NCBI GenBank assembly: GCA_903934295.1
Contig: CAIZNI010000047.1
Coordinates: 160,961-224,960, forward strand
Length of the DNA: 64,000 nucleotides
DNA from: an uncultured beta proteobacterium
GTDB lineage: Bacteria; Pseudomonadota; Gammaproteobacteria; Burkholderiales; Burkholderiaceae_E
Direction: 5' to 3'
Shown: positions 37,034 to 44,960 of the stretch, in pieces
Numbering within the stretch: position 1 is the first letter of the stretch
Layout of the letters: each line of letters starts with the position of its first letter
Notes under the pieces: generated by a model
What the model was told of the DNA's origin: nothing
The model's input: only the letters and a program-made list of their open reading frames with translations
The model's database searches: none
Made by a program: the position numbers and the translations under genes

Positions 37034-37877
37034 CGTCCATCCCCCGCAACCGGCTCAGCAGCCGGGCAATCCGGGCTTCGGCGCTCGCCCAGGCGGCGCG
37101 CCGCGCCAGGGCCTCGCGCGCAAAGGCGCCCGCGGACGGCAAGTGCTCGGCGACCGGCAAGTGCTCGGCGATCGGCAAGTGCTCGGCGATCGGCTGCGCT
37201 GCCTCGCCGGACGCGGACGATCCGGTCGGCGACGCAAGGGTGCGATCGGCCCGCAGCAGCGCCGCCGTCTTCCGATACGGCGCCAGCAGCCAGCGCACCA
37301 CCGCCAGGGCACACAGACCCGCCAGCAGCACACAACCGGCTGCCAGTGCCACCCGCCAGCCATGCGCACGCAACGGGGCCATCGAGACCAGGTCGAGCAC
37401 CGCCGACGGCCCCACCGGCTTGGCCAGGGTGACCGCCACGCCACCGACCGGCTCGCCGAGATCGTTCTCGAGCCGGGTCCCCACCACCCGCTCGGTCGGG
37501 GCATCGATCTGCCAGTGCCCGGGCATGCCGATCCGCGCAACCCAGGCGGGCGCCACATCGGTGCCGACCGCGCTGCGATCGGTGCTGTAGGCCAGCGCGC
37601 CCGACGCGGCGAAGACATCGATGCTGACGATGCTCGGCGCACTGGCGCGCTCGCGTTCGAGCAGCAGCTGCAGGCCATCGAGCTGATCGAGGGTCAGCCC
37701 GAGCGCCAGCCGGTATTCGGCGTGCGCGCGAAAGGTGTTCAAGAGGTGGGCATCGCGCGCCTGCAGCAGGGCGGCCCTCATGCGCTCGCCGGCACTGTGG
37801 CCGACATAGCCGGCCAGCAGCAGCACGGCGGTCACCACCAGCCCCACGATCAGCAGCAGACGGGTTCGCAGCGCCAT
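37023..37877 (-). CDS. Second two-helix membrane sensor-like protein, with IAEHLP repeats
   Basis: 284 residues, no named family. Helix (about 5-25), extracytoplasmic region ('ERERASAPSIVSIDVFAASGALAYSTDRSAVGT' looks like a CACHE-type strand-turn-strand), helix (about 170-195), cytoplasmic tail. The tail holds a perfect hexapeptide repeat, IAEHLP-IAEHLP-VAEHLP, encoded by three 18-bp units, then an Ala/Arg-rich helix. Same topology as the downstream gene, so the two may be ancient duplicates acting as a heterodimer. Starts two bases after the racemase stop. Confidence 0.6.
   Translation of the reverse strand: MALRTRLLLIVGLVVTAVLLLAGYVGHSAGERMRAALLQARDAHLLNTFRAHAEYRLALGLTLDQLDGLQLLLERERASAPSIVSIDVFAASGALAYSTDRSAVGTDVAPAWVARIGMPGHWQIDAPTERVVGTRLENDLGEPVGGVAVTLAKPVGPSAVLDLVSMAPLRAHGWRVALAAGCVLLAGLCALAVVRWLLAPYRKTAALLRADRTLASPTGSSASGEAAQPIAEHLPIAEHLPVAEHLPSAGAFAREALARRAAWASAEARIARLLSRLRGMDDVG
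37138..37191. repeat. Three tandem 18-bp units in a sensor gene
   Basis: GGCAAGTGCTCGGCGA[CT]C repeated at 37138-37155, 37156-37173 and 37174-37191, differing at one base. The unit length is a multiple of three, so gain or loss changes only the number of hexapeptides in the cytoplasmic tail. Confidence 0.9.
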
Positions 37878-37879
37878 GG

Positions 37880-39022
37880 CTAGGCGGCATCCACTGAACG
37901 AAGCTCGACCACCGATGACCCGCGATAACTGCGTCGCGCCCGATCGGCCGTGGGGACCAGCAGCGCGCTGGGCGCCATGCCCACCGCGCTGGCCAACTCG
38001 TGAATCCGCTGATTCGGGCCGTAGATTTCAGCGAAATCGCCCGGCTGGACGCTGCCGGGTGGCAGCGTCGAGATGTCCGCAGTGATCATGCCCATCGACA
38101 CGCCGCCGACGATCGGCACCGTCTGCCCAGCCAGCACGACGGACCCCCGGTTGCCCAGATGAATCGGCAGCCCATCGCCGTAGCCGATCGCCAGGGTGGC
38201 CAGCGTGGCGGACACCGGCAACCGGTAACTCCCGCCGTAGCCGACCTCCGCGCCCGCAGCGACGTTGGCGACCCGCAACACCGGCGCCCGCAGCGTGGCC
38301 ACCGAGGCGAAGCCCTGGAGGTTGGCGGGCGCCGTCTCGACCCCGTAGAGCGCACTGCCCACCCGGGCGTGATCGAGGTGCCAGCGCACATCGGCAAAAA
38401 CACACGACGAGGTCGACAGGCTGCGCTCGGCCGGCGGCAGTCGGGCCGTCCATTCGAAAAAACGCGTGCGCTGCTCGATGCACTCAGGGGCATTCGGGTC
38501 CTGGAAGCGGCCCAGCTGCGTGACCCAGGCCTGCAGGTCAAGCCCGGCGAAGGCAGCCGGGTCCTGGCACAGCGCGCTGACCTGGGCGGCATCCAGCCCC
38601 AGTCGGGTGAGGCCGGTATCGAGATGCACCGCCACCGCCAGCGGCATGGCGCGGACCGCCGCCAGCTGCCGGGCCAGGGCCAGTTCACCCAGGTCGGCGA
38701 GCACCGGAATCAGGCCATGCTCGGCATGGGTCAGCGGCGTGACGCCGCCCAGCCCATGGAGCACGAAGATGCGGGCCCGCCGGGCACCGAGCAGCGCGCG
38801 CAGGGCCACGCCCTCGTCCAGCGTGGCGACCCAGAAGTCCGCGCATCCCAGGTGAAACAGCCAGGGCGCGATGCGCTCGACCCCCAGCCCGTAGGCATTG
38901 CGCTTCACCACTGCACCGATCCGTGTGCCGCTGAAGGCCCGCTCGACGGCGCGCCAGTTCAGCGCGATCGCATCCAGATCGATCTCGAGGACCGGGTGAT
39001 CGGCTGGATGACGGGCATTCAT
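37880..39022 (-). CDS. Alanine racemase-family PLP enzyme
   Basis: 380 residues. PLP-binding Lys40 in 'GAVVKRNAYGLG' (family 'AVVKANAYGHG'), fold-III barrel, then 'ARVGSALYGVE', the catalytic-Tyr region 'VGYGGSYRLP' and 'IGYGDGLP'; the C-terminal beta-domain ends 'LVPTADRARRSY'. The enzyme would interconvert L- and D-alanine or a related amino acid in the cytoplasm. Position inside a signalling operon rather than near cell-wall or DadA genes is odd and hints at a specialised amino-acid signal. The ATG overlaps the GNAT stop by four bases. A longer upstream frame exists but does not resemble the family. Confidence 0.88.
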   Translation of the reverse strand: MNARHPADHPVLEIDLDAIALNWRAVERAFSGTRIGAVVKRNAYGLGVERIAPWLFHLGCADFWVATLDEGVALRALLGARRARIFVLHGLGGVTPLTHAEHGLIPVLADLGELALARQLAAVRAMPLAVAVHLDTGLTRLGLDAAQVSALCQDPAAFAGLDLQAWVTQLGRFQDPNAPECIEQRTRFFEWTARLPPAERSLSTSSCVFADVRWHLDHARVGSALYGVETAPANLQGFASVATLRAPVLRVANVAAGAEVGYGGSYRLPVSATLATLAIGYGDGLPIHLGNRGSVVLAGQTVPIVGGVSMGMITADISTLPPGSVQPGDFAEIYGPNQRIHELASAVGMAPSALLVPTADRARRSYRGSSVVELRSVDAA

Positions 39023-39711
39023 CGCGCAGGGACGTATCGGAGGGTGCTCGCCTGCGGGCCGGCGGCAATGCCCCACCAGCCCTGCTCGAGGCATTGCGTC
39101 TGGCGCGCCAGATCGGCGCAGTCGATGAGCTCGCCGGGATGACCGAGGTCCGGTGACGCGCCGTTCAGTCCCGCACCCACTCGCGCCATCAGGAATCGGG
39201 GATGCCCGCCATACCGGTACTGCAGCGCGCGCACCGCAAGACCACAAGCCAGCAGGCTCGACCAGCTCGGCTGGTTGGCGGGCGCGGCCGTCGAGAAGAT
39301 CACGCCCGCATCGCCCGCGAGACCGACCCTGGCCTCGATGAGCAAGCGCTGCAGGCCCGCGCCGCGCCACTCGTGTCCGACCGCGGCGCCAGCCAGCTTC
39401 ACCACCGACGTGCCCGGGGGCAGGCCCAGCACCTCGCAGGGATCGTCCTCAGCCTTCAGGTCATGCTGCAGCACCCCATAGGCGACCAGCTCGCTGCCCC
39501 GTTCGAGCCCCAGAATCCGGCCGCGACCGCTCAGCAGACTCAGGAAGAAGGATTTCTCCTCGGGCTTGACGGCATGCACACCCATCCCGCGGACGGCGTC
39601 CCGGTGCAGCGCGTCGACGGCATCGACATCCGGCGGACCGAGCAGACGCCAGACCAGCCCGCCGGGCCGGTCGATCGCCGGCAACGGCACGGGGAGCGGC
39701 GCGACGCTCAT
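39019..39711 (-). CDS. GNAT-like acetyltransferase
   Basis: 230 residues. The acetyl-CoA-binding region is seen as 'VVKLAGAAVGHEWRGAGLQRLLIEARVGLA' (the Q/R-x-x-G-x-G/A loop as R-G-A-G-L), preceded by strands 'SELVAYGVLQHDL'. The C-terminal half ('LACGLAVRALQYRYGGHPRFLMAR') extends beyond a minimal GNAT. Probably acetylates a small amine or amino acid; the overlap with the racemase gene suggests a shared substrate. Its ATG overlaps the binding-protein stop by four bases. Confidence 0.75.
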   Translation of the reverse strand: MSVAPLPVPLPAIDRPGGLVWRLLGPPDVDAVDALHRDAVRGMGVHAVKPEEKSFFLSLLSGRGRILGLERGSELVAYGVLQHDLKAEDDPCEVLGLPPGTSVVKLAGAAVGHEWRGAGLQRLLIEARVGLAGDAGVIFSTAAPANQPSWSSLLACGLAVRALQYRYGGHPRFLMARVGAGLNGASPDLGHPGELIDCADLARQTQCLEQGWWGIAAGPQASTLRYVPAR

Positions 39712-40742
39712 GAAGCCGGTTGACCCGCCGCCGGATTGATCACCTCGGCGTAATTGAGCATCTCGATGGGCGGGTAGGCACCCAGTGAGCGGGCGACGGT
39801 CATGTTGACGATCAGGGAGAAGCGTTTCAGGGTTTCGACCGGCAGCGAGGCGGCCGGCTTTGCGCGCACCAGGATGTCGACGGCCTTGGCCGCCGCGAGC
39901 TGCCCGATCGAATGGTAGCGGCTGACCAGCCCGACCAGCGCGCCACCGGAACGGACCGCGAGTTCGGCCGCCCCGAAGGTGGGCAGTTTCTGGGCCAGGG
40001 CCGCCGGCGCCACCCGGTTGTAGACGCTGCCCAGAAAGGTATCGGGCAGCAGGTAAAGCCACTGCGCACCGGCCTGGCGAATGCCCGCGACCAGTTCCTC
40101 CGCCCCGTCGACCACCGGGCGGCCATTCGAATCCTGGGCGAACGTGCGCTCGATCACCTGCACACCGGTGCGCTGACCCCACGTCCGCATCTCGGCGACG
40201 ATGGCTTTCGAATTCTGTTCGGACGCGGTGTACAGCACGCCGACCTTGGTGAAGGGCCGATACGACTGCATCGCCCGCAGGTGAACATCGGTGGGCACCA
40301 CATGCACGGCGCCGGTGAGATTGCGGCCGTGCCCCGACAGGGTCGGGACGATGCGCGACTGAACCGGTGCCGCCACCAGCGAGAACACCACCGGCACACT
40401 GGACAGCGCGTGGACCTTGGGCGCGTCATGGGTACCGACGACAGCGAGCGTGACAGGGGTTCCCCAGGTGTAGATCAGATCGGGCTTGAACTCGACCGCC
40501 TCCTGCAGGATGCCCGCCACATTGGCCGCATCGCGCTTGGCATCGCGAGCCAGGATCTCGGGCGTCACGCCGGCACTGGCCAGATAGGCCTTGAATCCGC
40601 GCTCGACATCGGTTTCACCGCGAAACGTGATCATGAGGATGCGCGGCGCCCGCGCCGGTGCGGCCCCCTGGGCCTGCGCGCTGGCGGCCGACGCGGCGAG
40701 CGAGCCGGCGAGCCCGTACTGGATGAAATGACGGCGGTCCAA
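39708..40742 (-). CDS. Orphan ABC-type substrate-binding protein with Tat-like signal
   Basis: 344 residues from a TTG start with a GGAG box. The N-terminus 'MDRRHFIQYGLAGSLAAS' has a twin-arginine (RRxF) signal. The body fits the ABC_sub_bind family (PF04392): 'ILMITFRGETDVERGFKAYL', 'FKPDLIYTWGTPVTLAVVG', 'VPVVFSLVAAPVQSRIVPTL', 'GVLYTASEQNSKAIV', 'LYLLPDTFLG'. Family members bind tryptophan or related amino acids. There is no ATPase or permease beside it, so it may act as a periplasmic receptor for the membrane sensors of this operon. It starts 17 bases after the carrier gene ends. Confidence 0.83.
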   Translation of the reverse strand: MDRRHFIQYGLAGSLAASAASAQAQGAAPARAPRILMITFRGETDVERGFKAYLASAGVTPEILARDAKRDAANVAGILQEAVEFKPDLIYTWGTPVTLAVVGTHDAPKVHALSSVPVVFSLVAAPVQSRIVPTLSGHGRNLTGAVHVVPTDVHLRAMQSYRPFTKVGVLYTASEQNSKAIVAEMRTWGQRTGVQVIERTFAQDSNGRPVVDGAEELVAGIRQAGAQWLYLLPDTFLGSVYNRVAPAALAQKLPTFGAAELAVRSGGALVGLVSRYHSIGQLAAAKAVDILVRAKPAASLPVETLKRFSLIVNMTVARSLGAYPPIEMLNYAEVINPAAGQPAS

Positions 40743-40759
40743 TGGGTTCTCCGAACGGA

Positions 40760-43177
40760 TCAGGAAGGCAACCGGGCCGGGACGGCGCGACGGGTGAACA
40801 CGGCGTAGGCGGCGTTGCCGGCGATCACCGCCAGCCCGATCGTCGCCACCGCGACGCCAAAGCCCAGGGAGCCCAGCAGCACGGCGCCGACAGCCGGCCC
40901 CACCGCGCTGCCGCTGCGCTCCACCAGGCGGAACAGACCGAGCACCCCGGCGGACTGCCGGCCATTCAGGTCGGCGGACAGATCGGCCATGATCGCCGAC
41001 TGCGGCGTGATCGACATCGACTGTCCGACCCCCATCAGGAACAGCATCAGGCCGATCCACAGCGGGCTCAGGTCGATCAGCACGAGCAGGGTACAGCCCC
41101 CCGCCAGCATCCCACCAAAGATCACGAACAGCCGACGCTGCCCGAGACGGTCGGCCAGGGCCGCGAAGGCCGGCACCGCGACCACCATCATCAGGGGATA
41201 GATCATCAGCAGGCGACCGATCTCGGCGCCGGAGTAACCCGTCTTCTGCAGGTACAGCGGCACGAGGTAGAAACAGAGGGCACCCAGGATGAGCTTGGCG
41301 GGCAGCGCGCACCCGAGCAGCAGCGGGCGCACGCCAGGCGCACGCCAAGCCTCCGGCAGATCCCGCAGACCCGATGCCCAGGGCGGCGAACGGGTCTTGT
41401 CGCGGGCCGGCAGGGACAGGGTGACGGCGACCATGGCGAGCAGCGACAGAACCGCGCAGACCTGGAAAGTGACCGACACACCCCAGCGATCGGCGATCAT
41501 CCCGCCCAGCGGCGGCCCGCACAGGCCCGCCACCAGGATGGCGCGAATGAAGATCGCCAGACTGCGGGCCCGATCGGAGGGCGTCGACCCATCGATCACC
41601 TGCCCCTGTGCCGAGACGAAGACGAGCGCGAACCCGGCACCGCTCAGCAGCCGCGCGAAAGTGAACCAGGCCAGATCGCTCGTCCAGCCGCACAGCGCAT
41701 AGCCCAGGGCGGCCAGCACGGCGCCACCCGCAAAGCCTTCGCGTCGGCCCAGGCGCAGGGACAAGGACGCGAACGGGATCTGGCACAAGGCGACCGTGGC
41801 CAGGAAAACAACCAGCGGCAAACTGCCCAGCAGGTCGACATTGCCGCCCGACTGGACCACCAGGCTGCGGGAGTGGCCCGGCAGAAACGGGCGGGTGAGT
41901 TCTTCGGCCAGCATGAACAGGAAGAGGGCCGGCCGCACGATCCGCGCCGACTCGCTGGCGCGGCTGACCTCGGTCACACCGGCGGCCGCGGCCCGCACCG
42001 CAGCCAGCTGACCCTCCAGCGCCGCCAGGTGGCGCGAGGCCGTTCCGCCAATCAGCAGGGCCATCAGCTCCAGGGCAATCAGCAGAGACACCACCGCCAG
42101 GAAACCGATGTCGACCATGGTGGCCCGCAACTGGTTGCCGATGACCTGGTCATCGACGGTCACCTTCAGGGTGGCCACCGCTTGCGCACCGGCCATCACG
42201 GGTTCGCTGACGGTGGTGGCGCCCCGGGCAAGATCGCTGCGCCCGCCCCGGTGCAGCACCCGCCCCTGGCCATCGAGCAGCTCCAGCGACGCGATTTCAG
42301 GACTGCTGGCGCGCAGGCTGGCGAAGTGCTCGGGGACACCCTGCAACTCGGCCAGCGGGATGTCGGCAGCCAGTGCGAACTCGATCAGCGCCGCCGATGC
42401 CCGCGCCACCGATCGGGCCTTCTGCTGCAGGTCGGGAAGAATCTCGGTCTCACCGATGGGCTGCGCCTGCCAGGTGAACAGGCCCAGAGACAAGGCAAGG
42501 GCAATGCCGGCCACCACCGACAGGCTGCCCCGAAAACCGAAGTACAGCCACTTCAGCCGGCGCGCAGTGGCGCCCCCGCCGATGGCACTGAGCACCTGGC
42601 GCGACAGCCACCACCCCCCGGCCAACGTGAGCAGGCAGGCCAGCAGCACCGCCGGCCAGGCCGCCGCCAGAATCGCCGCCGCCAACCGCGGGGCCGCGGC
42701 GTTCAGGAACCGTCGTTCGAAGCGAATCTGGGCGAGGCCGACGGCATTGCCCAGGTCATCTCGAATCGGCTGCGTGACGCGTCGAGTGTCATCCTCGAGC
42801 GAAGGCTGCCCCGCACGCGCGGTGTCGCTGCTGAACAGTATCTTGCCCCGGGTATCGACGACATCGAAACTGCGGATGGCCGGATCGAGCGCAGCCTCGC
42901 GCGCGAGAACCTCGGACAAGGTCGTCTGCGCAGCCAGCGCGACGCCGTAGGAAGCACCGCGCTCGGCGCTGACCGCGACCCGCTGCGTGGCCAGCGCGAA
43001 GCGCGACTCCACCGCCTGCCGCTCGGCCTTGAGCAAGGTGTCGTAGGCGAAATAGGCGCCGATGGCCATGAACAGGCCGCAGACCAGCACGAACAGCGCC
43101 ACCAGGAACCCCATCGACCGCCGTGCCGAGCGGCCGCTGCTGTCCTGGCCGAACGGCATGAAAGGGAATCTCGACAT
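40760..43177 (-). CDS. Major-facilitator carrier fused to N-terminal extracytoplasmic sensor domains
   Basis: About 805 residues, twice the size of a normal MFS protein. The first 400 residues contain a helix (about 22-45), an extracytoplasmic domain ('ERGASYGVALAAQTTLSEVLAREAALD...VVDTRGKILFSSD', CACHE/dCACHE-like) and two helices. A second extracytoplasmic domain ('SLELLDGQGRVLHRGGRSD') and another helix follow. Residues about 420-800 are a 12-helix MFS domain with the 'LGRREGFAGGAVLA' loop and 'DRLGQRRLFVIFGG' repeat of motif A. The architecture suggests a transporter-like sensor or regulated carrier. ATG 43177 was chosen over a TTG 21 bases upstream. Confidence 0.85.
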   Translation of the reverse strand: MSRFPFMPFGQDSSGRSARRSMGFLVALFVLVCGLFMAIGAYFAYDTLLKAERQAVESRFALATQRVAVSAERGASYGVALAAQTTLSEVLAREAALDPAIRSFDVVDTRGKILFSSDTARAGQPSLEDDTRRVTQPIRDDLGNAVGLAQIRFERRFLNAAAPRLAAAILAAAWPAVLLACLLTLAGGWWLSRQVLSAIGGGATARRLKWLYFGFRGSLSVVAGIALALSLGLFTWQAQPIGETEILPDLQQKARSVARASAALIEFALAADIPLAELQGVPEHFASLRASSPEIASLELLDGQGRVLHRGGRSDLARGATTVSEPVMAGAQAVATLKVTVDDQVIGNQLRATMVDIGFLAVVSLLIALELMALLIGGTASRHLAALEGQLAAVRAAAAGVTEVSRASESARIVRPALFLFMLAEELTRPFLPGHSRSLVVQSGGNVDLLGSLPLVVFLATVALCQIPFASLSLRLGRREGFAGGAVLAALGYALCGWTSDLAWFTFARLLSGAGFALVFVSAQGQVIDGSTPSDRARSLAIFIRAILVAGLCGPPLGGMIADRWGVSVTFQVCAVLSLLAMVAVTLSLPARDKTRSPPWASGLRDLPEAWRAPGVRPLLLGCALPAKLILGALCFYLVPLYLQKTGYSGAEIGRLLMIYPLMMVVAVPAFAALADRLGQRRLFVIFGGMLAGGCTLLVLIDLSPLWIGLMLFLMGVGQSMSITPQSAIMADLSADLNGRQSAGVLGLFRLVERSGSAVGPAVGAVLLGSLGFGVAVATIGLAVIAGNAAYAVFTRRAVPARLPS

Positions 43178-43346
43178 CAAGGGGTCCGGGGACGGCAACT
43201 CGGCAACAGGGCGGGTTCAACGACCCCCGTCAATCCGGAGCGCTTGGGGTGTGCGTACAGACAAAGGCGGCGGTTTCCAGCCGAACCCGCCCGGCGGACA
43301 ATATGCCACGAAACACCGCCCGCCACAGCCTGAGAGTCGACCAGCG

Positions 43347-44960
43347 TCACGCCGCTTCGGGTATCCCGGCGACATCGGTGCGCGGGGGCACCAGCCGGTG
43401 CAGCAGCCAGATGATGCGTTCGAAGGTCAGCGTCGCCGACAGCAACGATTCTCGGCCGCGGATGCTGGTGCTGTCGCCCAGCAATTCCTGCCGCACGCGC
43501 TCCATCAGCGTGCTGCGGTCTTGCGTCAGCGCGAACAGCATGTCCACCGAATCCCCCGGGTCCTCGGCAGCGGCGTCGGCCGCGACCATCAGGATGGCGT
43601 GCAGGCCTTCGACCATCTGGGTGGAAAACGCAGGTCTGTCCGCGGGCGGTACGGCGGCGAGTTCGGCGGCGAACTGGTGGAGCGCGCTCTGAAGGGGCTT
43701 CAGGATCTGCAGCCGGCTGCGCGCGGCAAAAACCCGGTCGATGTCGGCCATGTCCGGGGTGGCGCGGACCGTGTCCGCCAGGAAACCGTCGATCTCCTCC
43801 GCAATGGCCTGGCTGGCGGCCGCGCGCAGCGCCAAGGGCACCGCGAGCGCAGAGCGCTCTTCATCGGGCCTGAGGTCATCGAGAAAATCCGGCAACAACG
43901 AAACCAGCTGCCGATGCTCGAGCGCCACCAGCGAGAGCGCGGTCGCGGGATCATCGGTGGCCTCCTGAAACAGGAAGCGCGGCTTCATCAGCGCCTCATC
44001 CAGCGACGGTGGCGCCAGACGAGCCGCCAGGCGCAGCAGCCACGTCGCGCCGAGCCGGCTGGTCAGCACCAGAGCGCCCTGGAACACCAGGTAAGCCAGT
44101 GCACATTGCGTCGCCGGGGCCGACGACAGGGCTTGCAGCAAGGCCAGCACGAGCGGCACACCGCCATCGCGCTCGATGAAGAACAGCGGGAGCAGCAGCA
44201 GCGCGGTCGAGGCCCGCAGGACCGCCTGGCACAGGGACAACTGCCGGGAGGCGCCCTCCATGCCGGCAGCCAGCAGCAGCACCGCAAAGCCCGAGCCGAC
44301 GCTGGCACCGTAGATCAGCAGCAAGGTCTGCTCCAGATCGAGCAGCCCCTGATGCACCAGCGGCAGCGCCAGCACGGTGACGATGGAGGAAGACTGCACC
44401 ACCACCGCCAGCACGAAACCGGAGACCAGCGCGATGGCCACGCCGGAGCCTGAGAACGCAACGAACTCACGCACCCAGGGCTGCGCGCTCAGTGCAGCGA
44501 CGCTTTCCTTGAGCATCGTCAGGCCCAGCAGCAGCAGGGCCAGGCCGAGCAGCGCGAACACCAGGTGTCGACCGCGGTCTGCCTGATCCAGTCCCAGGAA
44601 AAAGGAAAGACCGAGGGCGCCCAGCAGCAGCAGCACCATCGAGTGGATGTTGACGGCGGCCAGCAGCACCAGCGCCGACGTCCCGAGGTTGGCCCAGGAC
44701 AGCATCGGCAGGGCACGCGCCATGGACAGCGCACCGCCAGTGACCAGCCCCGAGGTCATGAAGGTGACCGCACCGGTGGACTGGGTCAGCGCGCCCATGA
44801 TCAGGCCCACCGACGGCGGCGCGAAGGGCCGCACCAGACTGCGGACCAGAAACAAATGGAAGCCACTGCCCCCCAGCTGGCGGACATGCGCGCCGATCAG
44901 CCGCATGCCGATGAAGAACAGGCCCAGGCCGGCCCAGGCCGAGACGCCCACGTCGCTCAT
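43347..44960 (-). CDS. Na/Pi-cotransporter (NptA/PF02690) with PhoU-like C-terminal domain
   Basis: 537 residues. Two inverted membrane repeats carry the family's Gln-Ser motifs: 'GALTQSTGAVTFMTSGL' in the first and 'VVVQSSSIVTVLALPLV' in the second. From about residue 330 a soluble helical domain resembling PhoU/NptA C-termini follows. Predicted to take up phosphate or a similar anion with Na+, or to act as a phosphate-responsive sensor. Its start overlaps the stop of the upstream four-helix protein (ATGA). 169 bases separate it from the downstream carrier gene, leaving room for a second promoter. Confidence 0.83.
   Translation of the reverse strand: MSDVGVSAWAGLGLFFIGMRLIGAHVRQLGGSGFHLFLVRSLVRPFAPPSVGLIMGALTQSTGAVTFMTSGLVTGGALSMARALPMLSWANLGTSALVLLAAVNIHSMVLLLLGALGLSFFLGLDQADRGRHLVFALLGLALLLLGLTMLKESVAALSAQPWVREFVAFSGSGVAIALVSGFVLAVVVQSSSIVTVLALPLVHQGLLDLEQTLLLIYGASVGSGFAVLLLAAGMEGASRQLSLCQAVLRASTALLLLPLFFIERDGGVPLVLALLQALSSAPATQCALAYLVFQGALVLTSRLGATWLLRLAARLAPPSLDEALMKPRFLFQEATDDPATALSLVALEHRQLVSLLPDFLDDLRPDEERSALAVPLALRAAASQAIAEEIDGFLADTVRATPDMADIDRVFAARSRLQILKPLQSALHQFAAELAAVPPADRPAFSTQMVEGLHAILMVAADAAAEDPGDSVDMLFALTQDRSTLMERVRQELLGDSTSIRGRESLLSATLTFERIIWLLHRLVPPRTDVAGIPEAA

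Noticed and set aside
37880..39370. Longer N-terminus for the alanine racemase
   Set aside because: The extension overlaps the GNAT gene in another frame and does not resemble the racemase family; ATG 39022 overlaps the GNAT stop as expected for coupling.
40760..43177. Assembly fusion of a sensor gene and an MFS gene
   Set aside because: A single continuous frame with no stop or composition change; treated as a genuine fusion, though homologue comparison is needed.
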